NCBI GenBank assembly: GCA_038530285.1
Contig: JBCBCY010000002.1
Coordinates: 62,001-126,000, forward strand
DNA length: 64,000 nucleotides
Direction of reading: 5' to 3'
Source of the DNA: JASJAR01 sp038530285
Lineage (GTDB): Bacteria; Pseudomonadota; Alphaproteobacteria; Rhodobacterales; Rhodobacteraceae
Shown here: positions 24,225-33,196 of the stretch, one piece after another
Layout of the letters: every line of letters begins with the position of its first letter
Numbering within the stretch: the first letter of the stretch is position 1
Notes under the pieces: generated by a model
The model's input: only the letters and a program-made list of their open reading frames with translations
Databases searched by the model: none
Told to the model about the DNA's origin: nothing
Program-made: the position numbers and the translations under genes

Positions 24225-25364
24225 ATGCCGCTGGATCGCACAGACCTGAACTCGCTCGGCTTGCCCAAAGCCCCCGCTGACACGCGCGTTGTTGTCGCGA
24301 TGTCGGGGGGCGTGGATTCGTCCGTTGTCGCGGCGAAACTCGCCGAAGAAGGTTACGATGTGGTTGGCGTGACCCTGCAGCTTTATGACCACGGGGCGGC
24401 CCTGGCCAAGAAAGGCGCGTGCTGTGCGGGGGTGGACATCCATGATGCGCGCCGCGTGGCCGAAACCATGGGCTTTCCGCATTACGTGCTCGATTATGAA
24501 AACGTCTTCCGCGACGCCGTGATCGAGGAATTCGCCGACAGCTATCTGGGCGGGGCCACACCCGTGCCCTGCATCCGCTGCAACGAACGGGTCAAATTCA
24601 AAGACCTGTTGGAAACCGCGCGCGACCTTGATGCCGATTGCATGGCCACCGGTCACTACATCCGCCGCGAAATGGGCGCCCACGGCCCCGAATTGCATCA
24701 GGCCGCCGACGGCGCGCGCGATCAAAGCTACTTTTTGTTCTCGACCACGCCCGAACAGCTCGACTACCTACGGTTTCCGCTGGGCGGGCTGGCGTCCAAG
24801 GCTGAGGTGCGCGCATGGGCCGAAAAATACGGGCTGGATGTGGCCGCCAAACCCGACAGCCAGGACATCTGCTTTGTGCCTGATGGCGATTACGCCAAGG
24901 TGATCGAGAAGCTGCGGCCCGGATCCGCCGAACCCGGCGAGATTGTCCATGCCGACGGGCGGACTTTGGGCACCCACCCCGGCGTGATCCATTTCACCAT
25001 CGGGCAGCGGCGCGGGCTTGGCATCGGCGGGCTCGACACCCCGCTTTATGTGGTGCGGCTGGATGTGAACACCCGTCAGGTGATCGTCGGCCCCAAAGAG
25101 ATGCTGGCCACCCGGCGCGTCCCGGTGCGCGAGGTCAACTGGCTGGGCGACGGCCCGTTTGAAGGGCCAGAACGCGAGGTGCTGGTGCGGGTCCGCTCCA
25201 CCCGGCCGCCCGCACCTGCGATCCTGCGCCCGCTTGGGCCCGACACGGCCGAGGTTGAATTGCTGGCCCCTGAAAATGGCGTCAGCCCGGGTCAGGCGGC
25301 GGTCTTTTACGATGCGGCCAGCACCCGCGTGCTGGGCGGCGGCTGGATCTGGCGGGGCGCTTAA
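24225..25364 (+). CDS. mnmA: tRNA-specific 2-thiouridylase MnmA
   Basis: The 379-residue enzyme adds sulfur to U34 of tRNA Glu, Gln and Lys. The start MPLDRTDLNSLGLP is where relatives begin; a frame from 24156 adds an unlikely leader. The PP-loop SGGVDSS lies at residues about 27-33, the first catalytic cysteine in the GACCAGVDIHDAR block, PCIRCNERVKF follows, and PDSQDICFV and the FTIGQRRGLGI block complete the family pattern. It is divergent from sciP and convergent with the short-chain dehydrogenase gene. Confidence 0.96.
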   Translation: MPLDRTDLNSLGLPKAPADTRVVVAMSGGVDSSVVAAKLAEEGYDVVGVTLQLYDHGAALAKKGACCAGVDIHDARRVAETMGFPHYVLDYENVFRDAVIEEFADSYLGGATPVPCIRCNERVKFKDLLETARDLDADCMATGHYIRREMGAHGPELHQAADGARDQSYFLFSTTPEQLDYLRFPLGGLASKAEVRAWAEKYGLDVAAKPDSQDICFVPDGDYAKVIEKLRPGSAEPGEIVHADGRTLGTHPGVIHFTIGQRRGLGIGGLDTPLYVVRLDVNTRQVIVGPKEMLATRRVPVREVNWLGDGPFEGPEREVLVRVRSTRPPAPAILRPLGPDTAEVELLAPENGVSPGQAAVFYDAASTRVLGGGWIWRGA

Positions 25365-25409
25365 GGCCGCCGCATTGCTTCGGCACCGAAGAGGCGACGG
25401 CGCACTCGT

Positions 25410-26138
25410 CTAAAGATCGAAGTTCGTGGGCATCATCACAACGTCCCTGATTGTCATGCCACGCGGTCGCGTCAGCATGAACATGACAACCTCTGCAACG
25501 TCACCTGCTTCCAACAGGCTGCCGCTGTCGCGTGCCTGTTGCAGTTTCTCTTCCGGCCAGTCCGACAACAGGGCCGTCACAACCGGCCCGGGTGAGACCG
25601 CGCCGACCCGGATGCCATGTTGGAAGACTTGGCGGCGCACCGTCTGAACAAAGCAATTGATGGCCCATTTCGACGATGCGTAGACAGGCTCCCACGGCGT
25701 CGGAAAATGCGCCGCAAGGGAGCTTGTGACGATAATATCGCCCGATCCGCGTTCGATCATATGTGGCAGCACATCGTGAACATTCTTCATCACCACGTTG
25801 ACGTTCAAAGTCATCATGCGGTCGATGCTGCTGGTGTCGTTGTCAATCAGGTCACCGCCGACATATGAACCCGCGTTGCAGTGCAGAATGTCGACATGGC
25901 CGGTCCGTTCCAGGATTTGTGGAAGCAATGTTGCGCAATCTGCCGGGTCCAAAAGATCGATCACGAGGGGGAGAGCGGCGTCCCCAAGCCTGTCACACAT
26001 CGCCGTCAGCGCCGCGGCATCCCGATCAACCACCACCACGCGCGCACCCGCCAAGATCATCGCCTCGACGCTCGCGCGCCCTATGCCCGACGCGCCGCCC
26101 GTGACAGCGGCAACCTTTCCGTCCAGTTCGCCAGCCAT
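25410..26138 (-). CDS. Short-chain dehydrogenase/reductase, ribitol 2-dehydrogenase-like
   Basis: The 242-residue oxidoreductase has the nucleotide-binding TGGASGIG motif (residues 14-21), the NAG motif (HCNAGSY), the catalytic Ser in VTSSLAAHF and the YxxxK pair in VYASSK. The PTPWEPVYASSKWAINCFVQTVRRQVFQHGIRV stretch and the C-terminal RPRGMTIRDVVMMPTNFDL resemble ribitol dehydrogenases. The true substrate is not certain. It starts 27 bases after fabZ on the same strand, so it may be read with the envelope operon, at a place where relatives have lpxA. Confidence 0.8.
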   Translation of the reverse strand: MAGELDGKVAAVTGGASGIGRASVEAMILAGARVVVVDRDAAALTAMCDRLGDAALPLVIDLLDPADCATLLPQILERTGHVDILHCNAGSYVGGDLIDNDTSSIDRMMTLNVNVVMKNVHDVLPHMIERGSGDIIVTSSLAAHFPTPWEPVYASSKWAINCFVQTVRRQVFQHGIRVGAVSPGPVVTALLSDWPEEKLQQARDSGSLLEAGDVAEVVMFMLTRPRGMTIRDVVMMPTNFDL

Positions 26139-26165
26139 AGGGTGTTCTCCATTTTCGGGCCCCGC

Positions 26166-26624
26166 CTACCCCTCAGGCAGCTGGATCATCGCCATCAATT
26201 CGCATTGGCAGGCCACTTCGCCGTCGACCAAAGCCTTGGCGTCAAACCGCCAGACCTTGCCGCCGCCGCGCAGCGTGGTCAGTTCCATCCGCAGCGTGTC
26301 GCCCGGCACCACTTTGCGCCGGAACTTCGCCTTGTCGATCCCCATGAAGTACACCAGCGCACCGGAATCGATCAGATCCTGGCCCAGCGACACCAAAACC
26401 GCACTGGTCTGGGCCATGGCTTCAATGATCAACACGCCGGGCATCACCGGCTCTTGCGGGAAATGGCCGGGAAAGAACGGCTCGTTGATGGTCACGTTCT
26501 TGATGCCCACACCGCTTTTGGTGCCATCAATCTCGACCATCTTGTCGACCAGCAAAAACGGATAGCGATGCGGAATGGCCCGCAAAATGGTTGCGATGTC
26601 AGCCGTGGTTCTGTGGTCGGTCAT
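26166..26624 (-). CDS. fabZ: 3-hydroxyacyl-ACP dehydratase FabZ
   Basis: The start at 26624 gives 152 residues, the family length; a longer frame overlaps ompH. The hot-dog fold enzyme removes water from 3-hydroxyacyl-ACP in fatty acid elongation. The catalytic His is in the PFFPGHFPQEPVMPG motif and the Glu in IEAMAQ; PHRYPFLLVDK and KAKFRRKVVPGD are also typical. It lies at the end of the bamA-ompH operon. Competition between lipid A and phospholipid synthesis is why the gene sits with envelope genes in many bacteria. Confidence 0.95.
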   Translation of the reverse strand: MTDHRTTADIATILRAIPHRYPFLLVDKMVEIDGTKSGVGIKNVTINEPFFPGHFPQEPVMPGVLIIEAMAQTSAVLVSLGQDLIDSGALVYFMGIDKAKFRRKVVPGDTLRMELTTLRGGGKVWRFDAKALVDGEVACQCELMAMIQLPEG

Positions 26625-26679
26625 GTCGTGTGCCTTTGCGTCTGGCGCCTGACTAGCAAGGCGGGTTTGCCCAGACAAG

Positions 26680-27240
26680 TCATTGGGGCGCTTCAGCTTC
26701 CGCGCCGGGCGGCGGGTCCGAACTGAGGGCTGCATTGATCCGTTCGATCGCCTCGTCGGTGACATCGATCACATCGACCGACAAAAACACCTGACGCCGC
26801 TCCAGCATGACCACGGCGCCGCGTTCGCGCGCAATCGCCGACAAAATACCGCCCACATCCCCAAAGAACGCCTGTTGCGCTTCGTCGCGGGCCCGCGTCA
26901 GGGCGCGCGACTTGGTGTCTTGTTCATCGCGCAGCCGCTGGACCTTGGCGTCAAAGGCATCCGCCAGACCGGAAAACTCCGCCGGGCTCATCTCTGCGCG
27001 CTGCTGTGTCAACGCCTGCTCTTCGGCCAGAAGTTCGGCTTCGATGCGCCGGTTCTCAGCCGCCAATTCAAGCGCTGCCGTTTCAATCTCACTCAGGGCC
27101 GCGGCCCCCAGCTGGCTTTCCGAAAACAGCCGCTCCTGGTCGATCACCAGCACTTGGCTTTGGGCGACAGGGTCTTGTGCGCCGGCCGCGAACGGCAACA
27201 CGGCCAGGCACAGCGCCAGCCAAAGCCCGCGCCCGGTCAT
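26680..27240 (-). CDS. OmpH/Skp-family periplasmic chaperone
   Basis: The 186-residue product has a signal peptide (residues 1-21, ending FAAGAQ) and a long charged alpha-helical region (about 50-120, with the EENRR and AEMSPAEF segments) forming the two-helix tentacles of Skp. VLVIDQERLFSES and the C-terminal EAIERINAAL block fit the OmpH family. It should deliver unfolded outer-membrane proteins to BamA, whose gene ends three bases upstream. Residues 150-170 (GAVVMLERRQVFLSVDVIDVTD) match the conserved C-terminal sheet. Confidence 0.9.
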   Translation of the reverse strand: MTGRGLWLALCLAVLPFAAGAQDPVAQSQVLVIDQERLFSESQLGAAALSEIETAALELAAENRRIEAELLAEEQALTQQRAEMSPAEFSGLADAFDAKVQRLRDEQDTKSRALTRARDEAQQAFFGDVGGILSAIARERGAVVMLERRQVFLSVDVIDVTDEAIERINAALSSDPPPGAEAEAPQ

Positions 27241-27243
27241 GGC

Positions 27244-29556
27244 CTAGAACCGCGCCTGCAGATCGAAGTTGAAGTTCCGCGTTTCATCCAGATCGTTCTG
27301 CGCGATGGGCACCGCGAAGTTGAACCGCAACGGCCCGATGCCCGTTGTCCAAAGGATTGCAAACCCGACCGAGGCGCGCAGATCAAACCCGTCATCCACC
27401 GGCACCGTGCAGCCCACACAATCGACATCCAGCCCCCAGATGGACCCCGCATCCACAAACAATCCGCCTGAGATGCCGTATTCTTCGGGCAGACCCAGCG
27501 GGAATTCGGCATCCAGCCGCAGGAAGGCCTGGTAATTGCCGCCCAGGAAGTTCTCATCCACCGCTTCGGTGTCACGCGGACCAATCCCGCGCGGGCTGAA
27601 GCCGCGGATCTTGCGCGAATTGTTGAAATACCGGTCAGGCACCCGCGTGTCGTAATCGCCGAAACTGAACAGCGCGCCAAGCTCACCAGCCGCGCGCAGG
27701 GTCACATCGCCTTGCAGGATCTCGCGTTGATAGACACCGGCAACCTCACTGCGGATATACTGCGCCTCGCCGCCCAGACCGGCAAGGTCCTGACCAAAGC
27801 TCAGCCGCACAAGACGCGATGGATCCAGACCCTGACGGCGCGAATCGTAGGTCAGCACGTAGCCGATTTCACTGGTGACCACCGTGCCGGCCTCTGCCAG
27901 AATGATCGCGGATGTATCCGCAGATGTATTCGTGCGCGTGTCCTGGCTGAGCCCGTAGCGCAGCGTCAGCCGGGTGCTTTCACTCAGCGGAAAGTTCGCC
28001 GAGGTCGACAACCCAAGGGCGGTCGTGTTGAAGTTCTGGTCCTCAAAATCCGTCGTCCGGTAAAAGACCGAGAAGCTGACCGAAAGGTCGCGGTCCAGAA
28101 AGAACGGCTCGGTGAAGGTCAGCTGGGTGTTCTGGTCCGCCGTCCCGATGGAGACATCAAAACTCAGCGCCTGACCCCGGCCAAGGAAATTCGATTCCTC
28201 AAACCCGAAGATCAGCCCGGGCCCTGTGTCACTGGAATAGGTCGCCCCGAACGACAGCGTCCCGGTGGGTTGTTCAACCACATCAACATCGACGATCGCC
28301 TGTTCGGCATTCCGGCCCGGACGGGTGTCAATCTCGACCGTTTCAAAGAACCCCAGGGCGCGGATCCGGTCGGCCGCCTCACGGATGGCGCGGGGATTGA
28401 GCGGGTCGCCTTCCACCGTGTCGAACTGGCGCCGGATCACCTGATCCAGCGTCGTTTCATTGCCTTCGATATCAATCCGCTGCACGAAGATGCGCGGGCC
28501 GCGAATGATGCGGAATTCCACATCCACAACGCCGTCGCGCCGGTTGCGGGTGATGATCGGATCGACCCGCACGAAATCAAGGCCCTGGCGCAGCGCCAAC
28601 CGTTCCAGCCGGGCCACCTCATTGTCCAGCGCCACCGGGCTGAACACCTGCCCCGACCGCATCCGCACAACGCTGCGGAAGTCACTGGCATCGGCTTCGG
28701 GCACTTCAGAGCGGGCCGTGATGGCACCCACCTTGAACCGCTGCCCTTCGGCCACGTTGAACGTGATGAAGGTCGCCCCACGTTCGCGCGAAAACTCGCT
28801 GGACACGTCGAGGACCCGAAAATCGATATACCCGCGCGAGGCATAGAAGTCGCGCAGAAGCTGGCGGTCGAATGGGATGCGGCCTGACACGAAGGTGTCG
28901 CGGCGGATGATCGCGCGGAAGGTGCCGGCCTGTTTGGAATCCACCACCCGGCGCAAGCGGCGGTCCGAAAACGCCTGGTTGCCGACAAACCCGATCCGCT
29001 CGGTTTCAATCACCCGACCTTCGGTCACTTCAAAGACCAGATCGACCCGCGCGTTTGACCGCCGGATGATCCGTGGCCGGACAGAGGCGGCAAACCGGCC
29101 CGCTTCGGCATAGGCGTCCTGGATGGCAATCGCATCCGCTTCGGCCTGGGCCGGCGAATAGATCCGCCGCGGCTGCGAGCTCACCAGCGGCAACAGCACC
29201 TCGTCATCCAGCGACCGGTTGCCTTCGATGTTGATCCGGCTGACGGTCGGGCGTTCCACAACGCGGATCACCAGCGTGCTGCCCTGGGGGACGAATTCGA
29301 CCGTTTGAAAAAAGCCCGACGCCTGCACACGCTGCTGGGCGGCCGACAATTCGCCCGCCGTGACCGGTTGGCCTGCCGGAATGGCCGCCAGCGACACGAT
29401 GGTCGATGGTTCGGTGCGCAACGTGCCTTCGACACTGACCGAACTGAACGAAAAGCTCTGTGCGCCAGCCCATGACGTCAGGGCGAGAAGAAGAAGAAAG
29501 CTGTGAACAAGACCACGCAAAGCGCGCCCGATGTTTGACCCGAATTGCCCTGTCAT
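27244..29556 (-). CDS. bamA: Outer membrane protein assembly factor BamA
   Basis: The 770-residue protein has a signal peptide, five POTRA domains (about 30-430, with repeats such as SFSSVSVEGTLRTEP, SRINIEGNRSLDDE, IDIEGNETTLDQVIRRQFDTVEGD) and a 16-stranded barrel. Loop L6 contains the RGFSPRGIGP motif, equivalent to VRGF. The C-terminus ends with FNFDLQARF, a terminal aromatic as needed for barrel folding. It inserts outer-membrane proteins. It lies between rseP and ompH in the classical order, with a 45-residue peptide gene inserted upstream. Confidence 0.96.
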   Translation of the reverse strand: MTGQFGSNIGRALRGLVHSFLLLLALTSWAGAQSFSFSSVSVEGTLRTEPSTIVSLAAIPAGQPVTAGELSAAQQRVQASGFFQTVEFVPQGSTLVIRVVERPTVSRINIEGNRSLDDEVLLPLVSSQPRRIYSPAQAEADAIAIQDAYAEAGRFAASVRPRIIRRSNARVDLVFEVTEGRVIETERIGFVGNQAFSDRRLRRVVDSKQAGTFRAIIRRDTFVSGRIPFDRQLLRDFYASRGYIDFRVLDVSSEFSRERGATFITFNVAEGQRFKVGAITARSEVPEADASDFRSVVRMRSGQVFSPVALDNEVARLERLALRQGLDFVRVDPIITRNRRDGVVDVEFRIIRGPRIFVQRIDIEGNETTLDQVIRRQFDTVEGDPLNPRAIREAADRIRALGFFETVEIDTRPGRNAEQAIVDVDVVEQPTGTLSFGATYSSDTGPGLIFGFEESNFLGRGQALSFDVSIGTADQNTQLTFTEPFFLDRDLSVSFSVFYRTTDFEDQNFNTTALGLSTSANFPLSESTRLTLRYGLSQDTRTNTSADTSAIILAEAGTVVTSEIGYVLTYDSRRQGLDPSRLVRLSFGQDLAGLGGEAQYIRSEVAGVYQREILQGDVTLRAAGELGALFSFGDYDTRVPDRYFNNSRKIRGFSPRGIGPRDTEAVDENFLGGNYQAFLRLDAEFPLGLPEEYGISGGLFVDAGSIWGLDVDCVGCTVPVDDGFDLRASVGFAILWTTGIGPLRFNFAVPIAQNDLDETRNFNFDLQARF

Positions 29557-29646
29557 GTCCCCCGCCCCGGCTGACTGTCGTTCTTTGTTTAGGGGTTATG
29601 GGAAAGGGGGGGGATTGTCAAAAGCCCAAGGGCAAGACGCCCGGGA

Positions 29647-29784
29647 TTACAGGGCAGACAGAAGCGAGCCGACCCAGCCGCCGAAGGTCAACGCGAACAC
29701 AAGCGTCGCAATATAGATGATGCGATCCCAATTGAGATCCATCAAAAGGCTCAGGCCCTGGTATCCAGCTTGTATCGTTTGCAT
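29647..29784 (-). CDS. 45-residue membrane peptide in the rseP-bamA gap
   Basis: ATG at 29784 follows AAGGTG on the minus strand; the frame ends at TAA 29647-29649. The product begins MQTIQAGYQGLSLLMDL, has NWDRIIY and then a hydrophobic helix (IATLVFALTFGGWVGSLLSAL). It is a single-span peptide of unknown function. It lies between rseP and bamA, 107 bases after rseP, and would be transcribed with them. Its amphipathic start followed by one helix suggests an inner-membrane modulator of this operon's products, which is an inference. Confidence 0.65.
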   Translation of the reverse strand: MQTIQAGYQGLSLLMDLNWDRIIYIATLVFALTFGGWVGSLLSAL

Positions 29785-29891
29785 CTATCGCACCTTGGAA
29801 AATTGGCGTGAACAAAGGCTAAATGGCGAATATGGCGCCTTTGCGGCAAAAGCCGGGGCCAAAATATGTCGGCGGATTTTGGGTTAAAAGT

Positions 29892-31223
29892 TTATGGGCA
29901 GAACAGATCATTGGTGATCGCAAAGACCATCAGCATCGCCATCAGCCCCAATCCCACCGTCATCAGGATGTTGAGCGCGCGCTCGGACGGCGGGTGCCCC
30001 GTCAGCGCTTCCCAGGCGTGAAACACCAGATGCCCGCCATCGAGCACCGGGATCGGAAACAGGTTCAACAGCCCGACTGCAACCGACAGCATCGCAATGA
30101 AGCTGACAAAGGTGAACCAGCCCTGGCTGGCCGCCGCACCTGACACTTCGGCAATCCCGATGGGGCCAGAGATATTGCAGGTCGAAATCGCGCCCACCAC
30201 CATGTGGTACAGGCCCGAAAACGTCGAAGTGATGATGAAATTCACCCGCTCAACCCCGTAGGTGGCCGCCTCAAACAGACCGGGGCTTTCTGATTGCGGT
30301 TCAAAAAACAGACCGCCCTGAATGCCGATCAGCCAACGGGTTTCAAACCCGCCTTCGGGCATGGGCAGGTCCATCCGGCGCGGCTCCAGCGTTTTTTCAA
30401 TCACTTCCCCGTCCCGCCAAATGGTCAGGGCCAGGGGCGCGCCATCGGATGCCCCGACAATCTCGCGCAGCTGGCCAAAGGCAAAGACCGGCGCGCCGTC
30501 GACGGCCTGGATGACATCGCCCTGCTCGATCCCCGCATCGAGGGCGGCCGAATCAAGCGTGACCGCAAGGGCCTGTGCGGGACGCGGGTACGGCCCGTCG
30601 ACGACCACTTCGGCCCCGTCGCGCAACACCCGGTACGCCAGCACCGGCTGCACAGGCAGCGCATCGACAAAGGAGCTGAATTGATCGAACGACGGTGTTT
30701 CCTGCCCGTCGATGGCCAGAATTTCATCGCCCACGTCCAAGCCGTATTCCCCCGGCAGCGGGCTCAGTTCGGCAATCGTGAGGGGGTCGCTGGCCACGCC
30801 GCGAAACATCACCAGGATCGCAAAGACAAAAAAGGCAAAGATGAAGTTGAACGCCGGACCCGCAAAGACCGTCGCCGCGCGCGCCCATAACGGCGCCCCG
30901 GTCATCGTTGCGCGGCGTTCGGCCGGGGTCATCTCAGCGGTGTCTTCAGACCCGACCGAGGCTGCATTCGCGTCGCCTTTGAACTTCACAAAGCCGCCAA
31001 ACGGCAGGGCTGCGATCTGCCAGACCGTGCCGCGTTTATCCACGCGCGACGTCAACACCGGCCCAAACCCAATGGAAAACACTTCCGCATGAATGCCCGA
31101 CCAGCGACCCACGATGTAATGGCCGTATTCGTGGATCGCCACGATGATCGACAGCGCGATGATAAACGCGCCGATGGTCCAGATCAGCCCGCCAAACGAC
31201 GGGATCAGTCCGACTAAATCCAT
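29892..31223 (-). CDS. rseP: RIP metalloprotease RseP
   Basis: The 443-residue intramembrane zinc site-2 protease cleaves membrane-bound regulators and leftover signal peptides. The first transmembrane helix carries the zinc-binding HEYGH motif (about residues 31-35), the C-terminal span has PIPVLDGGHL with the third ligand, and two PDZ domains lie between (about 140-230 and 240-320). The position between dxr and bamA matches the common alphaproteobacterial operon; it starts three bases after the dxr stop. Confidence 0.95.
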   Translation of the reverse strand: MDLVGLIPSFGGLIWTIGAFIIALSIIVAIHEYGHYIVGRWSGIHAEVFSIGFGPVLTSRVDKRGTVWQIAALPFGGFVKFKGDANAASVGSEDTAEMTPAERRATMTGAPLWARAATVFAGPAFNFIFAFFVFAILVMFRGVASDPLTIAELSPLPGEYGLDVGDEILAIDGQETPSFDQFSSFVDALPVQPVLAYRVLRDGAEVVVDGPYPRPAQALAVTLDSAALDAGIEQGDVIQAVDGAPVFAFGQLREIVGASDGAPLALTIWRDGEVIEKTLEPRRMDLPMPEGGFETRWLIGIQGGLFFEPQSESPGLFEAATYGVERVNFIITSTFSGLYHMVVGAISTCNISGPIGIAEVSGAAASQGWFTFVSFIAMLSVAVGLLNLFPIPVLDGGHLVFHAWEALTGHPPSERALNILMTVGLGLMAMLMVFAITNDLFCP

Positions 31224-31226
31224 GCT

Positions 31227-32408
31227 TTATGCCTCGATGCGATGTGCCGCGATTGTTTGAATGGCCGTCTTTCGTGCCAAATGGTCCGCCTGGGTCACGC
31301 TATCAAGGGTGATCTTGGCATTGCCAAGGCTGTCGCCTGACATTTTGGTGAGCGTGTCTTCGACAATTTTCGCCATGTCGAGAAATCCGATCCGCTTTTC
31401 GATGAAGGCATCAAGGGCAGTTTCCTTGGCGGCGTTGAACACCGCGCCGGCCAGACCGCCGGTCTCCATCACCTCGCGGGCCAGGCGCAGCGCGGGGTGG
31501 CGCCCCTCATCCGGGGGGCGGAAGGTGAACTGACCGATGCGCGCCAGATCCAGCCGTTCAACCGGCAGATCCATCCGCTTGGGCCAGTTCAGCGCATAAC
31601 CGATCGCATGGCGCATATCCGGCGGGCCGATATGGGCCATCAGGGCGCCATCGCGGAACCCCACCAGCGCGTGGATCAGGCTTTCGGGGTGGATCACGGC
31701 TTCGATCTGGTCAGGACGAACGCCGAAGTATTCCTTGGTTTCAATAAGTTCCAGCGCCTTGTTGAACAAAGTCGCGGAATCAATCGTGATCCGCGCGCCC
31801 ATGTCCCAATTGGGATGATTGGTGGCCTGTTCGACCGTGGCCGCGGCCAGCTTCCCCGGCGGCCAATCGCGAAACGCCCCGCCTGACGCGGTGATGATGA
31901 TCCGCTCGACCTCGGAAATATCCTCGCCCACCAGGGCCTGGAACACGGCGGAATGTTCCGAATCCACCGGCAGAATGCGCGCACCATGGGCCCGGGCCGT
32001 GGCCATCAACAAAGGCCCCGCCGTCACCAGGCTTTCCTTGTTGGCCAGCGCCAGGGTCGTGCCGTGCTGCAGGGCAATCAGGCCGGGTTCCAGGCCCGCC
32101 GCCCCCACGATGGCCGACATGATCCAATCGGCGGGCATGGCCGCCGCCTCCAGGATCGCCGCGCGCCCGGCCCCCACCGCGATGCCGGTGCCCGCCAACG
32201 CCGCTTTAAGATCGCCCAGAAGCGCGTCTTCGGATGTGACCGCCAGCTTGGCATTCAGCGCCACGGCCTGTTCGGCCAGTTTGGCGATGTTGCGCGCGCC
32301 CGTCAGGGCCACAACGTCATAGGCGCCCGCATCGCGGGCAATCAACTCGACCGTCTGGCAACCGATTGATCCGGTGGACCCAAAGATCGTGACCCGGCGC
32401 CGCCCCAT
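31227..32408 (-). CDS. dxr: 1-deoxy-D-xylulose 5-phosphate reductoisomerase
   Basis: The 393-residue enzyme makes 2-C-methyl-D-erythritol 4-phosphate, the first committed step of the MEP isoprenoid route. NADPH-binding IFGSTGSIG is at the N-terminus; the metal/substrate segment VDSEHSAVFQAL, TASGGAFRDWP (the conserved SGG-x-FR) and NHPNWDMGARITIDSATL follow. The ATG at 32408 shares its base with the cdsA stop (TGATG); a GTG one codon earlier is possible. It supplies precursors used by uppS in the same operon. Confidence 0.96.
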   Translation of the reverse strand: MGRRRVTIFGSTGSIGCQTVELIARDAGAYDVVALTGARNIAKLAEQAVALNAKLAVTSEDALLGDLKAALAGTGIAVGAGRAAILEAAAMPADWIMSAIVGAAGLEPGLIALQHGTTLALANKESLVTAGPLLMATARAHGARILPVDSEHSAVFQALVGEDISEVERIIITASGGAFRDWPPGKLAAATVEQATNHPNWDMGARITIDSATLFNKALELIETKEYFGVRPDQIEAVIHPESLIHALVGFRDGALMAHIGPPDMRHAIGYALNWPKRMDLPVERLDLARIGQFTFRPPDEGRHPALRLAREVMETGGLAGAVFNAAKETALDAFIEKRIGFLDMAKIVEDTLTKMSGDSLGNAKITLDSVTQADHLARKTAIQTIAAHRIEA

Positions 32409-33196
32409 CACACCAACCCCGGGCTGGGGGTGATCTGGGCCACCACCAGCATGAAGACCGACGCGCCCAAGACCCCGTCAAACCGGTCAAACAACCCGCC
32501 ATGGCCCGGCAACAGGTCCGAACTGTCCTTGACCCCGACCGAGCGTTTGAGGGCGGATTCGGCCACATCGCCCGCTTGCGACGCCGCCGAGAGTGCCACC
32601 GACAAGATCACAACGACAAACCCCGCCTCCGTCAGGCCCCAAAACGCCAGACCGACCCCGGCTGAGGCCACCCAGCCCCCGATGGTGCCCGACCAGGTCT
32701 TTTTGGGGCTGACCTTCGGCCAGACCTTCGGCCCACCAAGGGCCTTGCCCACGAAATAGCCCGCGATATCGGTGGCGATGACCACCAGCAAAAGCCACAA
32801 GAGCCATTTGACCCCGAAATCCGTGCGAAACACCACAAGTTCGTAGGCCGCGCCCTGGATCAACAGGGCGAAGGCAAAAAACCGCCAGCGCCGGGGCCCA
32901 AGCGTCAACAGGCCCAGAACCGCCGGCAGCACCGCCAGGATAATCGCCCAATGGGTGTCAAACTCGCTCGCCAGAGCCACCGCCAGGGTCGACAGCAACG
33001 CAAAGATCACCGCGCGGTTGTTGACCTCAGGCGCGACCATCCGGGTCAGTTCCCACACCAGGATCCCCGCCGCCAAAGCCGTGACAAAAAGGAAAATATT
33101 GCCGCCAAGCGTGATCGCCGCGGCCCCGCCCAAGGCCAAACCCGCGCCGGTCAGAACGCGGGTTTGCAGGTCTTGCCAGCGGGAGCCCGCTGTCAT
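32408..33196 (-). CDS. cdsA: Phosphatidate cytidylyltransferase
   Basis: The 262-residue membrane enzyme makes CDP-diacylglycerol from phosphatidate and CTP. Seven or eight hydrophobic segments alternate with loops; the C-terminal signature is SALKRSVGVKDSSDLLPGHGGLFDRFDG, with the conserved KR-x3-KD and PGHGG elements. The start overlaps the uppS stop (ATGA) and the end overlaps dxr, so the chain uppS-cdsA-dxr is translationally coupled. Confidence 0.95.
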   Translation of the reverse strand: MTAGSRWQDLQTRVLTGAGLALGGAAAITLGGNIFLFVTALAAGILVWELTRMVAPEVNNRAVIFALLSTLAVALASEFDTHWAIILAVLPAVLGLLTLGPRRWRFFAFALLIQGAAYELVVFRTDFGVKWLLWLLLVVIATDIAGYFVGKALGGPKVWPKVSPKKTWSGTIGGWVASAGVGLAFWGLTEAGFVVVILSVALSAASQAGDVAESALKRSVGVKDSSDLLPGHGGLFDRFDGVLGASVFMLVVAQITPSPGLV

